DNA of 64,000 nucleotides from Bacteroidota bacterium (GTDB lineage Bacteria; Bacteroidota; Bacteroidia; AKYH767-A; JAHEYN01): NCBI GenBank assembly GCA_023251555.1, contig JAHEYN010000013.1, positions 33,300 to 97,299 of the forward strand, read 5' to 3'. Shown piece by piece: positions 8,304 to 18,900 of this stretch (position 1 is its first letter; each line of letters starts with the position of its first letter). The notes under the pieces were generated by a model. It saw only the letters and a program-made list of their open reading frames with translations, ran no database searches and was not told where the DNA came from. The position numbers and the translations under genes were made by a program.

Positions 8304-8592
8304 CCCCCGTTTGGCGTAGCGTCCCGCTACGTCGCTGAAGCAACCCGGCCTCCGGCCGAAAAGTCAAAAGGAATACAAAGGCTCTGGTTACCTGATAAAT
8401 ATTTGCTTTTATACCTTACGCTGCAGGTAGTAGAATGGGTTGATCCTTTTACGCGGAAATAACAGAGCCACTCGTGGGGTCTTGGTGGATAGCAAACCGG
8501 CGGATGGAATACTGTACAATGATCAATCAATGGCAATTCGGTAAGGTACCGGAAAAATCAACGACGTAGCGGGACGCCACGCCGAACGGGGG
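8304..8592. repeat. Inverted-repeat element with 31-bp arms
   Basis: CCCCCGTTTGGCGTAGCGTCCCGCTACGTCG (8304-8334) vs reverse complement of 8562-8592: 29/31 match; encloses ~227 bp without a convincing gene. Confidence 0.8.
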
Positions 8593-8850
8593 AATGACTG
8601 TACCAATGAGAAGAAGTTTTTTCATTGTTTATGAAATACGGTCGGATAAGAAAGTTATTGTCTACCGAGCGATGCTGTCTTGTTTTTTGCCTTGTGCCTA
8701 ACAATTAATTATCGGCTACAAATATAACCCATAATAGCGTATATCAGGCACATGTTGTGGAGTATCACGCAATTTAGAGGTGGATATACGCGGGCTTGGA
8801 TATCGAACTTTCCGAGGGGGACTTTGGCTTCTATTTGCTTTTGCTCAAAC

Positions 8851-9630
8851 CTACTCAGCCTTCGAAACAGGGTTTGTCAGGCCTGAATAACCTGTAAGGT
8901 CCATTTTGATGGACCCTACAAGAATTTCGGCTTCGGCCCGGATTGGAATGTGATTTTTATCTTCGGTAACCCATACGTTAAGGTCTTCCTCATGTTTAAA
9001 AATCCTACCGGTAATCACTACCGGCCTGAACTTGAGGCAGTGAAATTTCCCCAGATCGGTTTCAAGAATTTCCTTCCCTATGTACCTGATCTTGAGAGGC
9101 ACCACCTTCCCGTCCACGAAACCGCTCATGGATAAGACATCGCCTTCTTTAAAAGATGAATAGTCAATGCACCGTGCATAGTAGAAGGCCGACAACATGT
9201 CCTGAATTCCGGGAGGCGTGGAGATAACCGTATCCCTGTCACGGACGGTGTTTTTATACGGGTTGAAAATATAGTTCTGGTTGAACCGGTAGCCTCCTTC
9301 GTCCACCCGGCGTGTAAACACCCATGGGACTATAGCCTGCTCATCAATGTATGTTTCATAGAGGTCACGCACTTTAAAGAACCAGTCGAAGGCCCCCTTG
9401 CTCTGGCCTTTTCCGGAGATATGGTACACCCTGTTCGGCCCCAGGAACTTTTCTTCATCTTTTACTTCAAGCACTGCCTCTCCCGCATCAATAAACCCGT
9501 AATGAACCCTGAATACAAGAATTTCCCCTTTTTTAAATGCCTCATTGGGGAGTGGCCGCAGGGGCGCCTGGGCCTGTATTGACGGGAGTGCCAGGCTGAA
9601 GACCAGAAGCAGGAGTCCTGTGTTACGCAT
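8851..9630 (-). CDS. DUF3108-like exported protein
   Basis: Signal peptide; KGEILVFRVHYGFIDAGEAVLEVKDE...YHISGKGQSKGAFDWFFKVRDLYETYID. Confidence 0.75.
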   Translation of the reverse strand: MRNTGLLLLVFSLALPSIQAQAPLRPLPNEAFKKGEILVFRVHYGFIDAGEAVLEVKDEEKFLGPNRVYHISGKGQSKGAFDWFFKVRDLYETYIDEQAIVPWVFTRRVDEGGYRFNQNYIFNPYKNTVRDRDTVISTPPGIQDMLSAFYYARCIDYSSFKEGDVLSMSGFVDGKVVPLKIRYIGKEILETDLGKFHCLKFRPVVITGRIFKHEEDLNVWVTEDKNHIPIRAEAEILVGSIKMDLTGYSGLTNPVSKAE

Positions 9631-9666
9631 TTCCTTCCATCAAGTCAAAAACTGTTCCAAAGGTTT

Positions 9667-12606
9667 TTACACCACGATATTGACAATGCGCCCGGGAACC
9701 ACGATCACCTTTTTCGGGGCGGCTCCTCCAAGATATTTCCTTACTGCTTCCGAAGAAATAACCTCTTTCTCAATATCTTCTTTGCTCAGCCCCAGGGAGA
9801 GGCTCAGCTTGAGCCGGGTTTTTCCGTTTACGGATACGGGGTATTCAAAAGAATCTTCGGTGAGATATTCTTCCCTGTATTCCGGTACTCCCGCAAAGGA
9901 GATACTCTGATCATGCCCCATCCTTTCCCAAAGCTCTTCTGAGATATGCGGAGCAAAAGGTGAAAGCAGGATAACCAATGGTTCGAGGATGCTTTTTTTA
10001 TTGCATTTCAGCTCCGCAAGCCCGTTCACGCAAATCATGAAACTGCTCACTGCTGTGTTGAAGGAAAGCCTTTCAATGTCTTCCCGTATGCGCTTAACGG
10101 CTTTATGCAGCAACTTAAGCTCCGCGCTGCCGGGTGCCTCGTCCGAAACATAAAATACGGAGGTGTTCTCTTCGCCCGTGAAGAAAAGTTTCCATAGTTT
10201 ACGGATAAAATTATGTACTCCCGTGATGCCGTTTATGCTCCATGGTTTGCTCTGCTCAAGGGGTCCGAGGAACATTTCATACAAACGCAGGGTATCCGCC
10301 CCGTAGTTTTCGCAGATGTCATCCGGCGTTTCCACGTTGAATCTGGATTTCGACATCTTTTCCGTTTCCCTGCGGCAAATAAATGTTCCGTCCTCTTCCG
10401 TGAAAATCTCGATTTTTTCCCCTCCCGGCCATGAGGCTCTCCACTCCCTGAATTTTTCGATGTCGAGGCTGTCTTTCCTGGAAACAAATCCCACGGGAAC
10501 ATGGCGGTAAATAATGGTCATGTCGCCTTTAATGATTTCATAATCGTTACCCCTGGTAAGATGCTTATAACCATCGTTGTACTTTTTGAGCACTTCTTCA
10601 TCGTAAAATTTTAAAAACCTTGCCTCGTTTTTCTCCACGGAATTTTCCGAAACAAAAACGAGGGGAAGTTTCATGGCTTCCAGAGGCAGTTGTTTACCGT
10701 GAAGAGATTCGATCCGGGGCGTCTTTCCAACACTTCCAGTAAGAGCAGAAACTCCCTGTATCATCCCCTGGTTCACTAATTTTTTTGCAGGCTCCTGTAT
10801 GGGAATGAGGCCGAGGTCATATAAAAATTTTGTCCAGAAACGTACATACAGCAGATGGCCTGTGGCATGCTCCGCACCACCTATATACAAATCCACATCG
10901 CGCCAGTAGTTCGCCGTTTCCGCGGATACCAGTTCCTTGTCGTTCCCCGCATCCATGTATCGCAGGTAGTACCAGCTTGAGCCGGCCCAGCCGGGCATGG
11001 TGGTTTTTTCATATTCATATTGTCCCCTGTATTTCCATGATGTGGCAGCCCTTGCGAGCGGGGGCTCGCCGCTTTCGGTGGGAAGGTATTTGTCCACTTC
11101 GGGTAATACAAGGGGGAGTTCATTTTCCTGCATGGGGCAGGGTATTCCATCCTTGTAATAAATGGGAATGGGCTCCCCCCAGTAGCGTTGCCGACCGAAG
11201 ACAGCATCCCGCAGCCGGTAGTTTACGCGGTGCCTGCCCAATGCCCGTTTCTCAACTTCCGCGATGCACCTGTTAACGGCATCCTGCACTTCCAGCCCGT
11301 TCAGAAAATCAGAGTTGATGCAGCGGCCGTTTTTACCTTCAAACGCCTCCCTGCTTATATCCACCGGGGTTGCAGGGTTAATAACCTGCACTATTTCCAG
11401 GCCGAAGTGTTTTGCAAAAGCATAGTCCCTGCTGTCATGTGCGGGAACTCCCATCACAGCCCCTGTTCCATACCCGGAGAGAACGTACTCGCCGGTCCAC
11501 ACAGGAATCTCTTTGCCGGTAAAAGGATGTATGGCGTATGCCCCGGTGAATTCGCCCGTTATTTTTTTTACTTCCGACAGTCTCTCTCTCTCTGTTCGGT
11601 TCTTTGCATAACTTACATAGCTGCTTACCAGCTCACGGCGGGGGGAAGCGGCGATCTTTTCAACCAGTTCATTTTCAGGGGCAAGTGCCAGGAAAGTAAC
11701 GCCGAAAATCGTATCGGGGCGGGTAGTGAAGACCTCAACAGTCTCATCGCTTCCTTTTATATTGAAGCGTATGGAGCAGCCCTCGCTCTTTCCTATCCAG
11801 TTGCGCTGGGCTTCTTTCATGCTTTCGCTCCAGTCAATGGCGGCAAGGCCGGCAAGCAGCCGTTCGGCATATGCAGTGATGCGCAGGCTCCACTGGGGCA
11901 TGAGTTTTCGCTCAACAGGATAGCCGCCCCGTTCTGAAACACCGTCCTTCACTTCTTCGTTGGCAAGCACTGTGCCGAGGGCAGGGCACCAGTTTACCAT
12001 CGCCTCTCCGAGGTATGCAAGGCGGTAATTCATCAATACAGCATGCTTCTCTTTTTCACTCATCAGATTCCATTGCCCTTCAAAAGAAACACCCGGCGGC
12101 TGCTGGCCTTTTTCCAACTGCTGAATGAGGTTGTTGATAGGTTCCGCCTTATCAGACAGGGGATTGTACCATGAATTAAATAATTGTAAAAAAATCCATT
12201 GTGTCCAGCGGTAATATGATTTGTCACAGGTTCTGACTTCTCTTTCCCAGTCGAATGAAAAGCCAATCCTGTCAAGCTGCTTTCGGTAAGTCGCTATATT
12301 ATTTTCCGTTGTGACCGCAGGATGCTGCCCCGTTTGTATGGCATATTGCTCTGCCGGCAAACCGAAAGCGTCGTAACCCATGGGATGAAGGACGTTAAAT
12401 CCTCCGAGCCGCCTGTACCGCGCGATGATGTCCGAAGCAATGTATCCGAGAGGGTGCCCCACATGCAGTCCTGCACCGGAAGGATAAGGAAACATGTCGA
12501 GTATATAATATTTTGGGCGCGAAAAATCATTACCGGTACGGAAAGTATGATGCTTCTTCCAGTACTGCTGCCATTTTTGCTCTATTGTCCTGAAATCATA
12601 TTCCAT
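9667..12606 (-). CDS. leuS: Leucyl-tRNA synthetase
   Basis: [46 protein letters not shown] (KMSKS); editing domain. Confidence 0.98.
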   Translation of the reverse strand: MEYDFRTIEQKWQQYWKKHHTFRTGNDFSRPKYYILDMFPYPSGAGLHVGHPLGYIASDIIARYRRLGGFNVLHPMGYDAFGLPAEQYAIQTGQHPAVTTENNIATYRKQLDRIGFSFDWEREVRTCDKSYYRWTQWIFLQLFNSWYNPLSDKAEPINNLIQQLEKGQQPPGVSFEGQWNLMSEKEKHAVLMNYRLAYLGEAMVNWCPALGTVLANEEVKDGVSERGGYPVERKLMPQWSLRITAYAERLLAGLAAIDWSESMKEAQRNWIGKSEGCSIRFNIKGSDETVEVFTTRPDTIFGVTFLALAPENELVEKIAASPRRELVSSYVSYAKNRTERERLSEVKKITGEFTGAYAIHPFTGKEIPVWTGEYVLSGYGTGAVMGVPAHDSRDYAFAKHFGLEIVQVINPATPVDISREAFEGKNGRCINSDFLNGLEVQDAVNRCIAEVEKRALGRHRVNYRLRDAVFGRQRYWGEPIPIYYKDGIPCPMQENELPLVLPEVDKYLPTESGEPPLARAATSWKYRGQYEYEKTTMPGWAGSSWYYLRYMDAGNDKELVSAETANYWRDVDLYIGGAEHATGHLLYVRFWTKFLYDLGLIPIQEPAKKLVNQGMIQGVSALTGSVGKTPRIESLHGKQLPLEAMKLPLVFVSENSVEKNEARFLKFYDEEVLKKYNDGYKHLTRGNDYEIIKGDMTIIYRHVPVGFVSRKDSLDIEKFREWRASWPGGEKIEIFTEEDGTFICRRETEKMSKSRFNVETPDDICENYGADTLRLYEMFLGPLEQSKPWSINGITGVHNFIRKLWKLFFTGEENTSVFYVSDEAPGSAELKLLHKAVKRIREDIERLSFNTAVSSFMICVNGLAELKCNKKSILEPLVILLSPFAPHISEELWERMGHDQSISFAGVPEYREEYLTEDSFEYPVSVNGKTRLKLSLSLGLSKEDIEKEVISSEAVRKYLGGAAPKKVIVVPGRIVNIVV

Positions 12607-12868
12607 AAGTGTGCACGAAATTAGGAAAATTGAAACAGAAGCGCGCTCAAAAATATCTTTTGTCTGATTTTCTGGCGTCTTTTTCCTTCATGCTTCGTTA
12701 TTTTTATTGCCCGGACTCCTTCCGGTATGGGCTTCTAAAAATGCCTCGCCCGAAGAAAAAATTCTTGAAAACGCCTGAAACATATTTTTGAGAGGGCTTA
12801 TGGAAATTTATCCGTACCCACGAAAACAAAAGGTTTATTTTCTAATTTAGCGAGCGTTAATTTCTTCC

Positions 12869-13747
12869 ATGGTTTCTCCTGAAAATACATATGCAAAACG
12901 CAAGCTGAGGTCATCCTATGTTTCTACTATAATAGGCATTACGCTTGTGCTGTTTATGATAGGTCTGCTGGGAGTGATTATGCTTCATGCCAGGAAACTT
13001 TCGGATTACGTGAAGGAAAACATACAGCTTTCCGTGATTCTTAAGGATGATGTGAAAGAAGCCGATATTGAGCAATTGCAAAAAAACATGGATGCCACAC
13101 CTTATGTCAAAAGCACTGAGTATGTGCCCAGAGAGGTGGCTGCCGCCCGGCTGCAGAAAGACCTCGGCGAAGATTTTATCAGTTTCCTGGGATATAATCC
13201 CCTCCTTGCTTCCATTGATATAAAGCTGAAGGCCGGCTATGCCAATGCCGACAGCCTGAACTGGATTGAAAAAGAGATCATGGAAAATAAACCGGTAAAG
13301 GAAATCTTTTACCAGCGTTCACTTGTGGATCTTATCAACGAAAATCTCAGGACCATAGGGCTGGTGCTGCTTGTATTCAGCGGGCTGCTGACGCTTGTAG
13401 CCATAGCGCTTATCAATAACACCATCCGTCTCAGCCTCTACTCAAAACGCTTTCTTATCAAAACCATGCAGCTGGTGGGAGCCACCCAGGGCTTTATCCG
13501 GTGGCCGTTTGTTTTTAAAGGCATGCTGAACGGTATGTATGCAGCGCTTATCGCAAATTTGCTGCTTGCAGGCATCATGTATCTCTCCCAGCAAAAAATA
13601 CCTGAACTTTTTGCAGTCCAGGATATACAATTGTTCGGAACACTCTTCCTTGCCGTGATCTTTGCAGGCATTATGATTTCCTGCGTCAGCACTTTTTTTG
13701 CCGTCAGGAAGTACCTGAAAATGAAACTGGAAAATCTTTATTATTAG
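12869..13747 (+). CDS. ftsX: Cell division protein FtsX-like permease
   Basis: Four-TM FtsX architecture; VKENIQLSVILKDDVKEADIEQLQKNMDATPYVKSTEYV. Confidence 0.88.
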   Translation: MVSPENTYAKRKLRSSYVSTIIGITLVLFMIGLLGVIMLHARKLSDYVKENIQLSVILKDDVKEADIEQLQKNMDATPYVKSTEYVPREVAAARLQKDLGEDFISFLGYNPLLASIDIKLKAGYANADSLNWIEKEIMENKPVKEIFYQRSLVDLINENLRTIGLVLLVFSGLLTLVAIALINNTIRLSLYSKRFLIKTMQLVGATQGFIRWPFVFKGMLNGMYAALIANLLLAGIMYLSQQKIPELFAVQDIQLFGTLFLAVIFAGIMISCVSTFFAVRKYLKMKLENLYY

Positions 13748-13784
13748 AGATTGGCACTGATTGGACTTAAAAATAATCACATTG

Positions 13785-13860
13785 AATCCGCCTTCGCGTT
13801 CCGCTACGGCGGACAAGAGGGTCCGGCGCTTGCCCCGGGGGGGGGGAATACCAATTTAAT
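13785..13860. repeat. Dispersed repeat copy 1 (38 bp plus AATACCAATTTAAT)
   Basis: AATCCGCCTTCGCGTTCCGCTACGGCGGACAAGAGGGT, 37/38 identical to the reverse complement of 47910-47947; both copies followed by AATACCAATTTAAT. Confidence 0.85.
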
Positions 13861-13885
13861 AGTTACAAGTTAAAAACTAAAAATT

Positions 13886-15532
13886 ATGATTAATAAAACT
13901 AAAGATTATCTAACCCGGACAAGACAATTTAGATTAACTAAAAGAGTAAAAATCACTGCATCCGCTTTTTTATTTTTTCCCCTGCTGCTTATGGCAGAAT
14001 TTACATCATTGACCTCTACTGCGCAAAGCTGGACTGCAAAAGCTAACTTCGGAGGTACTGCCAGATTTTGGGCAGCCGGATTTTCTATCGGAGGCAAAGG
14101 TTATATTGGCACAGGAGCGTTGGATAACACATGCTGTAATGTTGTGAAGAATTTCTGGAAGTGGGATCCGTCTGTTAATCCTCCAAACGGCACATGGACC
14201 CAAATGACAGACTTTGGCGGGACTGCAAGATATGGCGCTGTTGGATTCTCTATAGGTAATATGGGATATATCGGAACGGGATTTGACCCGACCTGTTGCT
14301 ACACTAATGATTTTTGGGAATACGACGCTGCTAATAACTGGTGGACTCAGAAAACCAACTTTGGAGGAGCTGCAAGATATTTGGCTGTCGGCTTTTCCTC
14401 TGCAACAAGCGGGAAGGGCTACATTGGTACAGGAGATGCAAGCCCGTTAAAAAATGATTTTTGGGAATTTGACCCTGCAGATGCAAGTCTTGGCAATGAT
14501 GTGCACGGCAACCCTATGGGAAAGTGGACAGCAAGAGCAAATTTCGGAGGAACGGCAAGATTTGAGGCAGTTGGATTCTCCATTGGCAATAAAGGATATA
14601 TTGGCACAGGGTGGGATGGAGGAGCTTCGTATAACCAGGATTTCTGGGAGTGGGATCCGTCTGTCAACCCTCCCAATGGAACCTGGGCATCAAAAACAGC
14701 TTATGCCGGAGGCAAAATACGCTATGGCGTTGGATTTTCTATAGGCAGTATGGGATACATAGGAACAGGGCAGGGATCCGGGGCCGGAGCTAACGGGGTC
14801 ACTGCCTTCTACCAATATGATCCGGCCCTTAACAGCTGGAGTGCTCAAACTGCTTTTGGCGGTGCTGCAAGGTTTGCTGCTGTTGGCTTTTCAATAGGCA
14901 GCTGTGGATATATAGGAACGGGATATAACAGCAGCGTTTATTATAACGATTTTTGGGAATGGTGTTCAGGGGCTCTGCCTGTCGGGTATTTATCATTCCT
15001 CGGAAAATGCGGAGGACACAATGAGATAATTTTGCAATGGCAAACAGCTGCCGAAAACAATAATGATTATTATGCAATCGAAAGAAGTGAAGGTAAAAAT
15101 GAATGGAAAGAGATCGGAAAAATCAAAGGGGCAGGAAATAATACTGCAATAAATAATTATCAGTTTGCTGATATGCACCCATTGTCAGGAATCAATTATT
15201 ATCGTTTGAAGCAAGTTGATTATGACGGATCTTTTATTCATTCCAATATTATTTCTATCGTCAATCAGCAAATCAATCAATCGTCAATTACGATTTATCC
15301 TAATCCTGCTAAAGAAAGTTTGGAGGTTACGGTAGGCAATTCGCAAAACATAAAAAATAAAACAGAAATTATGATATATGATTTATTTGGTCGTGAGGTT
15401 TATAACCCGGTTAATCAACAAATCAACAGGTCTGCAATCACAATAGACATTAGTTCCCTCTCTCAGGGTATGTATTTCTTAAAAATAAATAACGGGGCAG
15501 AACAATCACAAGTCAAGTTTATTAAACAGTAA
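13886..15532 (+). CDS. Kelch-like beta-propeller protein with T9SS type A sorting domain
   Basis: Repeated ARFxAVGFSIGxxGYIGTG; CTD ITIYPNPAKESLEV...GMYFLKINNGAEQSQVKFIKQ. Confidence 0.9.
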   Translation: MINKTKDYLTRTRQFRLTKRVKITASAFLFFPLLLMAEFTSLTSTAQSWTAKANFGGTARFWAAGFSIGGKGYIGTGALDNTCCNVVKNFWKWDPSVNPPNGTWTQMTDFGGTARYGAVGFSIGNMGYIGTGFDPTCCYTNDFWEYDAANNWWTQKTNFGGAARYLAVGFSSATSGKGYIGTGDASPLKNDFWEFDPADASLGNDVHGNPMGKWTARANFGGTARFEAVGFSIGNKGYIGTGWDGGASYNQDFWEWDPSVNPPNGTWASKTAYAGGKIRYGVGFSIGSMGYIGTGQGSGAGANGVTAFYQYDPALNSWSAQTAFGGAARFAAVGFSIGSCGYIGTGYNSSVYYNDFWEWCSGALPVGYLSFLGKCGGHNEIILQWQTAAENNNDYYAIERSEGKNEWKEIGKIKGAGNNTAINNYQFADMHPLSGINYYRLKQVDYDGSFIHSNIISIVNQQINQSSITIYPNPAKESLEVTVGNSQNIKNKTEIMIYDLFGREVYNPVNQQINRSAITIDISSLSQGMYFLKINNGAEQSQVKFIKQ

Positions 15533-17072
15533 TTTTTTGAGTTTTTTCTTTTACAACTTCTGCAAAAGATCTGTTTTCTATTTTGCTTTCAAGCCAGGAA
15601 ATAAAATCAAAGTACTCAAGCGCTTTTTTCTCAAAAGGGTCTGAGGTGATTTCTACTAATTCGGCTTTTAATTCATTGAATGCATTTATAAGGACTTTGT
15701 TATTAATAATAGCGGGAAGTTTTATCCTGATGAAATTCAGGATCGAATTTTCAAATTTATACAGCCGTTTTCTTTTGTATAAAAATCTGTAGGTTGATTT
15801 GACAATGTATTCCAGCAAATCCATATTTTCTAATTCATAATGAACTATGAGATTTAATATTTGTGAGAAGCAGAAGACATCTGTTCTGGACTCCTGCAAC
15901 ACTGTGTCATTAAGTATTTTATTTAACCATACAATGGAGCGTGAGTAATCTTCCGATCCGAAATAAGTATAAGCTATGTCAAAATAAAATGTAGCAATGG
16001 TTTGGTGTGGAATTTTACCTTCGTAAAGGCGTATCCCTTTTTCTATTTCCGGAACAAGGCGCACTCCGTTATGGAACTCGCCTGTGGTGATGTAAAAATT
16101 TAATTCTCTGCTGTATGAACCCCTGAAAATGAGGATTTGCATCTTTACTGAACTTGCAGGGGCAGCACGCATTTTTTTTATTACGTGTAAACATTCTTTA
16201 TATTTATTAACCCACAGGCAGGTTATATAATAATTACCCAATGCAGCAATATAATCTGTCGGGTGCTGATACAGCATCCCGGGGTGTGTTTCTAAAAAGT
16301 CCACTAATTTTTTATGATAAACGTAACTGTTTATTGAATCTCCAATTGCATAGTAATACAAAGCCTTCGTGTAATAAAAATCATGTTTCGCATTATAGGA
16401 AAGAGCTTTGCTGTTGTAAGAAAGTAAAGAATTGTCTATAATAGACTTATATGCCTGTGCTTCTTTCCTGCTTCGTGCCATATCATTGATGCTGAAATGT
16501 TTGAAGAAGGTAGTCCTGACAGACCTATAGGACTGCTCAATTGTGAGTTTTGTTAAAACTGATTTTTCTTCTTTCTTAATATCTTCTATTGTATTTTCTG
16601 ATTTTTGAATGAATCCCTGCGTAAGCAACAGCTTTTTCTCCCAATCAAGAATTTCAAGAAGTTGTAAAAATTTTTCATGTTTGGTTGCAGTCTTCTTTGC
16701 ACGCAGCAATACTTTTTTTACTTGTGTAAAAAGATCCTTTTCATAGAGAAGAGTTGCATTGTGCAATAAATCTTTTAACCCTGAATCAACTGCCGATTCA
16801 GCATGATAAAGCCGTAAGCTTTTCATGATAAGCTGATATAAATAATGTTTTATAAAACGAAAGTGCCTGCTGAATGATTTATCAGCAGAAAGGAGTTTGC
16901 GTAAAGCTGCTTCATTATATTCTTTTTGTTTATTAACGGCATCAAACAATTTCACATAGAATTTTTCCCCATCATCTGCTTTTGCATATCTTGATACGAA
17001 CTGCTTGAAGTATTTTTTCTCCTGCTGCTTAAGTGATTTGATAAGATGAAATAAATCGTCAGAATGTTTCAT
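15522..17072 (-). CDS. Conserved-type helical repeat protein, function unknown
   Basis: 516-aa intact ORF, helical/TPR-like composition; converges with and overlaps the upstream CDS by 11 bp. Confidence 0.65.
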   Translation of the reverse strand: MKHSDDLFHLIKSLKQQEKKYFKQFVSRYAKADDGEKFYVKLFDAVNKQKEYNEAALRKLLSADKSFSRHFRFIKHYLYQLIMKSLRLYHAESAVDSGLKDLLHNATLLYEKDLFTQVKKVLLRAKKTATKHEKFLQLLEILDWEKKLLLTQGFIQKSENTIEDIKKEEKSVLTKLTIEQSYRSVRTTFFKHFSINDMARSRKEAQAYKSIIDNSLLSYNSKALSYNAKHDFYYTKALYYYAIGDSINSYVYHKKLVDFLETHPGMLYQHPTDYIAALGNYYITCLWVNKYKECLHVIKKMRAAPASSVKMQILIFRGSYSRELNFYITTGEFHNGVRLVPEIEKGIRLYEGKIPHQTIATFYFDIAYTYFGSEDYSRSIVWLNKILNDTVLQESRTDVFCFSQILNLIVHYELENMDLLEYIVKSTYRFLYKRKRLYKFENSILNFIRIKLPAIINNKVLINAFNELKAELVEITSDPFEKKALEYFDFISWLESKIENRSFAEVVKEKTQKITV

Positions 17073-17282
17073 AAACCTAACAATTATTTTTATTTATCGA
17101 GTTAAAAATATCATATTAACTGCAAATTAGCGTAAAAAATTGTAAATGTCATTTTAACAGACCTAACAAAGAACAAAAATAAATTACATAGTAGCTGTTA
17201 TTAGTATGTAATTTTGATTCCATAAGATTTAAACCGAATTTCCTGTATCAATGAAAAATACATCAGCAAAAAAATAAAAATC

Positions 17283-18890
17283 ATGAAAACGTTTACAGTT
17301 TATTATTTAACAGGCATTTTGTACCTGCTGGGCATAAACGAACTTACTGCTCAAACCTGGTCTGCCGTATCCGGCAGTATTAATACCGGCAGTAATGTTT
17401 TAAGCCTGGGAGCAGACAATGTTAATAATGTTCTTTATGTAGGGGGCACTTTTACAAAAGTGGGGACCGGGGGAGGGCTTTCTGCAACCAATGTTGCTAA
17501 ATGGAACGGATCAAGCTGGTCGGCATTAGGCAGCGGATGTGATAATTCTGTTTATGCGCTGTGTATGTATAACGGAAACCTTTATGCCGGAGGATGGTTC
17601 GCAACAGCGGGAGGAGTGACTGTTAATTATGTTGCGATGTGGAATGGTGCAGTTTGGTCGGCCTTGAGTGTCGGAACAGGTATGTACGTTTATTCTCTGT
17701 GCGAGTTTAATGGAGAGCTGTATGTTGGCGGTGCTTTCAGCAGTGCGGGCAGCGGTGTTTCTAATACGAGGGGGATTGCAAAATGGAATGGAAGCACAAG
17801 TACGTGGTCTGCGGTGGCAAACGGTTATCCTGGCGGGACGACAGTTAACACCATGTATGTTTATGGCGGAGAATTGTACATTGGTGTTTTCAACGGCTCA
17901 ACTTATAGTCTTGATAAATGGAATGGCTCTGCTTTGTCAACGGTAAAAACAGTTAACAATTCCATTATGGCGTTTACAGATAACGGAACTACGCTCTACG
18001 AAGGAGGTTGGTTTTTTTCTCCCGACCCGAATTATGTGGCACAGGGACTGACAGTTGCTGCTGTTGGTTCACCGGGCATGAATGATGGGGTCCGTGGTAT
18101 GGCATATTATTCCGGAAGCGTTTATGCGGGTGGGCGTTTCACTACTTCTGGCGGAATTACAACAAATTATGTAGCCGCATGGAACGGCAGTGCATGGTCG
18201 GCAGTAGACAACGGAATGAACGCACAGGTATATGCTTTGGCTGTTTGTAACGGAGTATTATATGCAGGCGGTTATTTTACCTCTGCCGGCAGTGGCGCTG
18301 CAAAGTACCTTGCCCGGATTACTATAGTGCTTCCGATAGAACTTACTTTGTTTACCGGCAAAAATGAAAATGGGAAAAATATTTTAGAATGGAATACATC
18401 ATCTGAAACTAATAATGATTATTTCATTGTAGAAAGAGACAAAGGACAAGGGGAATGGGAAAGCATCGGTAAAGTAAAAGGATCTGGTAATTTGACGACT
18501 GCAAAAAATTATTCATTCACAGATGCAAATCCCCTGAGAGGAATTAATTACTACCGGCTTAAGCAAATGGATTATAATGGTCACTCCGGTTATTCAAAAA
18601 TACTTGAAGTGAACTCTTTGTTTGAAGAATCATATTTTAACGTATACCCTAATCCTTCAAACGGAACGAGTACATTTTCAGGAAGTATAAAAAGTTCTTC
18701 ATCAAAAGAAGTTTTAGTTGCTGTTACAGATATTACCGGAAGACAGGTATACTCTAAAATCATTCCTGTTCTTGCAGATGGTACTTTCCGGATAGCTTTT
18801 GATTATTCTAAAAGATTGTCTCCGGGAGTATATTTTGTAACTGTTACTTCTGACAATGAAGTTTACAATCAGAAATTATACATAGATTAA
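17283..18890 (+). CDS. Beta-propeller repeat protein with T9SS type A sorting domain
   Basis: Repeats VAKWNGSSWSALGSGCDNSVYALCMYNGNLYAGGWF; CTD FNVYPNPSNGTSTFSG...GVYFVTVTSDNEVYNQKLYID. Confidence 0.88.
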   Translation: MKTFTVYYLTGILYLLGINELTAQTWSAVSGSINTGSNVLSLGADNVNNVLYVGGTFTKVGTGGGLSATNVAKWNGSSWSALGSGCDNSVYALCMYNGNLYAGGWFATAGGVTVNYVAMWNGAVWSALSVGTGMYVYSLCEFNGELYVGGAFSSAGSGVSNTRGIAKWNGSTSTWSAVANGYPGGTTVNTMYVYGGELYIGVFNGSTYSLDKWNGSALSTVKTVNNSIMAFTDNGTTLYEGGWFFSPDPNYVAQGLTVAAVGSPGMNDGVRGMAYYSGSVYAGGRFTTSGGITTNYVAAWNGSAWSAVDNGMNAQVYALAVCNGVLYAGGYFTSAGSGAAKYLARITIVLPIELTLFTGKNENGKNILEWNTSSETNNDYFIVERDKGQGEWESIGKVKGSGNLTTAKNYSFTDANPLRGINYYRLKQMDYNGHSGYSKILEVNSLFEESYFNVYPNPSNGTSTFSGSIKSSSSKEVLVAVTDITGRQVYSKIIPVLADGTFRIAFDYSKRLSPGVYFVTVTSDNEVYNQKLYID

Positions 18891-18900
18891 ATAAATAAAT

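Noticed and set aside
8247-8536. ORFs 8247..8462 (+) and 8327..8536 (-)
   Set aside because: They overlap the inverted-repeat element on both strands and encode low-complexity, unrecognisable peptides.
11188-11937. 249-aa plus-strand ORF
   Set aside because: Antisense to leuS.
13834-13846. Poly-G run near 13840 as a phase-variation tract
   Set aside because: It is intergenic and part of the repeat neighbourhood, and could be an assembly artefact; no evidence it affects a promoter.
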